Source: Selenomonadaceae bacterium
Lineage (GTDB): Bacteria; Bacillota; Negativicutes; Selenomonadales; Selenomonadaceae
Assembly: GCA_017428215.1 (NCBI GenBank)
Contig: JAFRRH010000022.1
Location: 1-64,000 of the forward strand
DNA: 64,000 nucleotides
Reading direction: 5' to 3'
Shown: piece after piece, positions 61,782-64,000 of the stretch
Numbering within the stretch: position 1 is the stretch's first letter
Layout of the letters: every line of letters starts with the position of its first letter
Notes under the pieces: generated by a model
Databases searched by the model: none
Seen by the model: only the letters and a program-made list of their open reading frames with translations
Told to the model about the DNA's origin: nothing
Translations under genes and position numbers: made by a program

Positions 61782-63263
61782 TCACCCCTTGCTTATATAA
61801 CTCCTTTTGTGAGCGGGAATTTTCGCCCAATCTAAATTGTTCGCGACGATTCCGTTTTGAATGGCAAATGCCGCCGCAATTCCTGCCGCCTCGCCAATGC
61901 TTATACAAGTCGGCTGAATTCTCATTGACGCCTGCAAAATAAAGCTCGCGCTGATACAACGCCCAGAGACGATTAAGTTAGAAATTTTATCCGTGATGAG
62001 TGCGCGGTAGGGAATTTCATAAAAACCGCCTTTGGGAAGTTTTTCGGAAACTTTTTCGCCGTGCGCGTCGATAAACCACGCTGTACGACAAACCGCGTCG
62101 GGGAAACGGCTTTGGTTGTGATAATCGTCCTCGACCATGTAATATTTGCCTTTAATGCGCCACGATTCACGCGCTCCAAGCATGACAGCTTCGCGACTGA
62201 TAAAAGCGTTTTCAAAGCCTGGCAAATGTTTAATCAGATAGCGGGCAATATTGCGCATCATTTTGCGCCCGAAGGTAACTGCTTTGCTGTAGCTTACGGG
62301 GTCGGTTGCGCTGAACTTAACGGGAATTTCTGGACAGTTCATACTCATCACGCCGTTTTTGCCGATAATCGTATAGGCTTGCATATATTCGGCTTCGTCT
62401 TGAGTAATTTCGCCGCTCTCGACGCCACGCGCCATAAACTCTTCCAATTTGTAGCGTTGTTTACGGTGCATAGCCTCTGCAATTTCAAAATAGGGCAGTT
62501 TAGACTTGCACCAATCCTCCTGCAGTTCAATCGCAACGTAGTTATAAAGTTTTTCGGTGTCAATGCCGCCCATTTCAAAGCGGAAACTCAACGGCTGATT
62601 GTTGCCGGTCTTTTCGTAGCCGCGTTCATAGTCAACGCCCGCACTACGCGCAAGATAAGCGTCGCCCGTCGCGTCAATAAAAATCTTCGCCTTAACTGCC
62701 GCAAGTCCTTCAATCGTCTGAACAATCACCGCCGTAATTTTATCGCCCGCAGTCAGCGAATCAACGACGACCGTTTGATAAAAAACATTAACGCCCGCCT
62801 CTTCGCACATTTCGTCATGAATTTCGGCTAAAATTTCGGGATTGTGCCACGTCTGTTGAGTTACGCCGTCGAAAGGTTCAATGCCTTTTGCGCGAAGTCT
62901 TTGTTTAAGCTCCGTAAGATAAGGCGTGTCGCTGTCGGGGGCGTGCGTGTCCATAAACGGATAAACGCAACCCAAAACTCCAAGCCCGCCAAGCGCAATG
63001 CCGCGTTCGAATAAAATCGTGTTCGCACCGTTTCTAGCCGCATTGACAGCCGCCGCCGTGCCAGAAGGACCTCCGCCGCAAATGCAAACGTCAGCATTAA
63101 CGACGGGAATTTTTTTATTAGCATATTTGATAGATTCGCCAGAAATTTTTTCCGCCGCGTCGACATGAGGAGTGGAGCCGCTAAGCACGACGCCCGCCGC
63201 AGTCACTCCCGCTAATTTCAGCAAGTCTCTACGCGAAATCGGAATTGAAAAACTTCTTTCCAT
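61782..63263 (-). CDS. Tat-exported FAD-dependent oxidoreductase, copy 1
   Basis: A 493-residue paralogue of the downstream gene with the same SRRDLLKLAG Tat motif, FAD motif CICGGGPSGTAAAVNAARNG, IDATGDAYLARSAG and C-terminal SGRCISASFILQAS. Both therefore cross the inner membrane folded, with FAD bound, and act in the envelope. ATG 63263 lies behind GAGGTG. It heads the unit with copy 2, ktrB, ktrA and the cupin. Confidence 0.85.
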   Translation of the reverse strand: MERSFSIPISRRDLLKLAGVTAAGVVLSGSTPHVDAAEKISGESIKYANKKIPVVNADVCICGGGPSGTAAAVNAARNGANTILFERGIALGGLGVLGCVYPFMDTHAPDSDTPYLTELKQRLRAKGIEPFDGVTQQTWHNPEILAEIHDEMCEEAGVNVFYQTVVVDSLTAGDKITAVIVQTIEGLAAVKAKIFIDATGDAYLARSAGVDYERGYEKTGNNQPLSFRFEMGGIDTEKLYNYVAIELQEDWCKSKLPYFEIAEAMHRKQRYKLEEFMARGVESGEITQDEAEYMQAYTIIGKNGVMSMNCPEIPVKFSATDPVSYSKAVTFGRKMMRNIARYLIKHLPGFENAFISREAVMLGARESWRIKGKYYMVEDDYHNQSRFPDAVCRTAWFIDAHGEKVSEKLPKGGFYEIPYRALITDKISNLIVSGRCISASFILQASMRIQPTCISIGEAAGIAAAFAIQNGIVANNLDWAKIPAHKRSYISKG

Positions 63264-63293
63264 AAAAAATCACCTCGACAGTAATTTTAACAT

Positions 63294-63340
63294 AAAAAAA
63301 TACCCCGCCGCAAATTTTTTACGTCTGCGACGAGGTATTT
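63294..63340 (-). terminator. Terminator of tRNA-Ala
   Basis: ATACCTCGTCGCA and TGCGGCGGGGTAT pair with several wobbles on the minus strand, followed by a T run. Confidence 0.65.
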
Positions 63341-63391
63341 TAATTTATATTGACATCAATCACGTTCATCTGATTGTTAAATTTTCAAATT

Positions 63392-63467
63392 TGGTGGAGA
63401 CGAGGGGGATCGAACCCCTGACCTCTTGACTGCCAGTCAAACGCTCTCCCAGCTGAGCTACGCCCCC
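63392..63467 (-). tRNA. tRNA-Ala(GGC)
   Basis: On the minus strand the acceptor GGGGGCG pairs with CGTCTCC with the G3:U70 identity pair of alanine tRNAs. The anticodon loop CTGGCAG gives anticodon GGC, the T loop is TTCGATC and CCA is encoded. Confidence 0.94.
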
Positions 63468-63479
63468 ATGACGCAACGT

Positions 63480-63508
63480 ATATTAAATCATTTATCGGCA
63501 GTTGTCAA
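63480..63508 (-). promoter_or_regulatory. Promoter of tRNA-Ala
   Basis: On the minus strand TTGACA (63508-63503), a 17-base spacer and TAATAT (63485-63480) precede the tRNA by 12 bases. Confidence 0.8.
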
Positions 63509-63534
63509 GGAAAAATTATGCCGGCACAATATCA

Positions 63535-63562
63535 TTGACAAAAATTTTTCCGCGAATACAAT
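63535..63562 (+). promoter_or_regulatory. Promoter of sufC
   Basis: TTGACA (63535-63540) and TACAAT (63557-63562) are separated by 16 bases, 32 bases before the sufC start. Confidence 0.6.
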
Positions 63563-63594
63563 ATTTTTAAACTCTGCATAGGAGGCGAATTATT

Positions 63595-64000
63595 TTGCTT
63601 GAAATAAAAAATCTACACGTCAAAGCGGGCGATAAAGAAATTCTGCGCGGGCTAAACTTAAACGTTGATAAGGGCGAAGTTCACGTAATACTTGGACCAA
63701 ACGGCTCCGGCAAGTCAACGCTTATGAACGTTATCTTAGGGCACCCAAAATACGAGATTACAGACGGCGAAATATTTTTCGAGGGCGAAGACTTAACCGC
63801 GCTGAAAACTTTTGAACGGGCGCGACACGGAATTTTTTTATCGTTCCAAAATCCTGAAGAAATTCCCGGCATTACCGTAGAAAATATGTTGCGCACGGCT
63901 AAGCAGTCAATCACCGGCGAAAAGATTAAAATTCTCCAATTCCATAAAGAACTGCTTGAGCTTATGAAGGAATTGCAAATTGCGCCCGAATACGCTAGCC
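63595..64000 (+). CDS. sufC: Fe-S assembly ATPase SufC, N-terminal part
   Basis: SufC is the ABC-type ATPase that drives the SufB/D scaffold. The visible 135 residues have Walker A LGPNGSGKSTLM, ILGHPKYEITDGEIFFEG and the SufC-specific FLSFQNPEEIPGITVENMLR. The gene runs past the window edge. It starts at TTG 63595 behind AGGAGG. Confidence 0.93.
   Translation, partial: MLEIKNLHVKAGDKEILRGLNLNVDKGEVHVILGPNGSGKSTLMNVILGHPKYEITDGEIFFEGEDLTALKTFERARHGIFLSFQNPEEIPGITVENMLRTAKQSITGEKIKILQFHKELLELMKELQIAPEYAS

Overview
The window reads as chromosome of an anaerobic, diderm Firmicute, most likely class Negativicutes (Selenomonas-like). L27 is made with a Prp-cleavable N-terminal extension and is encoded next to prp, a Firmicutes arrangement. 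Yet the window also encodes a TolC outer-membrane channel, periplasmic adaptors and large repeat exoproteins, which imply an outer membrane. TTG and GTG starts behind strong Shine-Dalgarno sites are frequent, and the genes for rubredoxin, malate dehydrogenase and acetolactate decarboxylase fit an anaerobic fermenter. No genus is claimed.

Layout. 1-1.7 kb (+): the end of thiC, then rplU-prp-rpmA and tRNA-Leu(CAA). 1.8-8.0 kb (-): tadA, mdh, rubredoxin, a CLC channel, a MacA/HlyD-like adaptor, TolC and TatA. 8.1-11.9 kb (-): one very large RTX-like gene broken in two by a 16-bp tandem duplication. 12-23 kb (-): lon, clpX, clpP, tig, gatA-budA-gatC and mreDCB, a conserved housekeeping block interrupted by an exported acetolactate decarboxylase. 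23.2-35.7 kb: galE, a HAD phosphatase, GT2, LysE, SIMPL, dTMP kinase, LysR, an ABC ATPase with a decayed paralogue tail, pheA, an exonuclease, and rsgA-pknB-prpC with two tiny ORFs between pknB and prpC. 35.9-48.8 kb (-): four consecutive giant calcium-binding-repeat genes. 48.9-57.8 kb: sufD, a DUF4127 protein, a CheX-like protein, an operon of a histidine kinase, a MotE/MgtE_N-like protein and a multi-spanning membrane protein, and two membrane-fusion adaptors, one NHLM-like. 57.9-63.3 kb (-): two tandem Tat-exported FAD oxidoreductases, KtrB/KtrA and a cupin. The end holds tRNA-Ala(GGC) and the start of sufC.

The most distinctive system is the RTX-like exoprotein family (five genes, about 17 kb). 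Four intact members and the second half of the broken one end in a shared C-terminal module of about 80 residues. Two members have promoters whose -35/-10 spacer contains a run of 7 or 8 G, as expected of phase-variable promoters. One member is split by a 16-bp duplication whose loss would restore a 1266-residue protein. One member begins with an N-terminus that matches the Prp cleavage motif of the L27 encoded in the same window. Together these suggest a variable, possibly proteolytically processed surface or secreted repeat-protein system. No dedicated type I secretion ABC transporter is visible here, although TolC and three adaptor proteins are.
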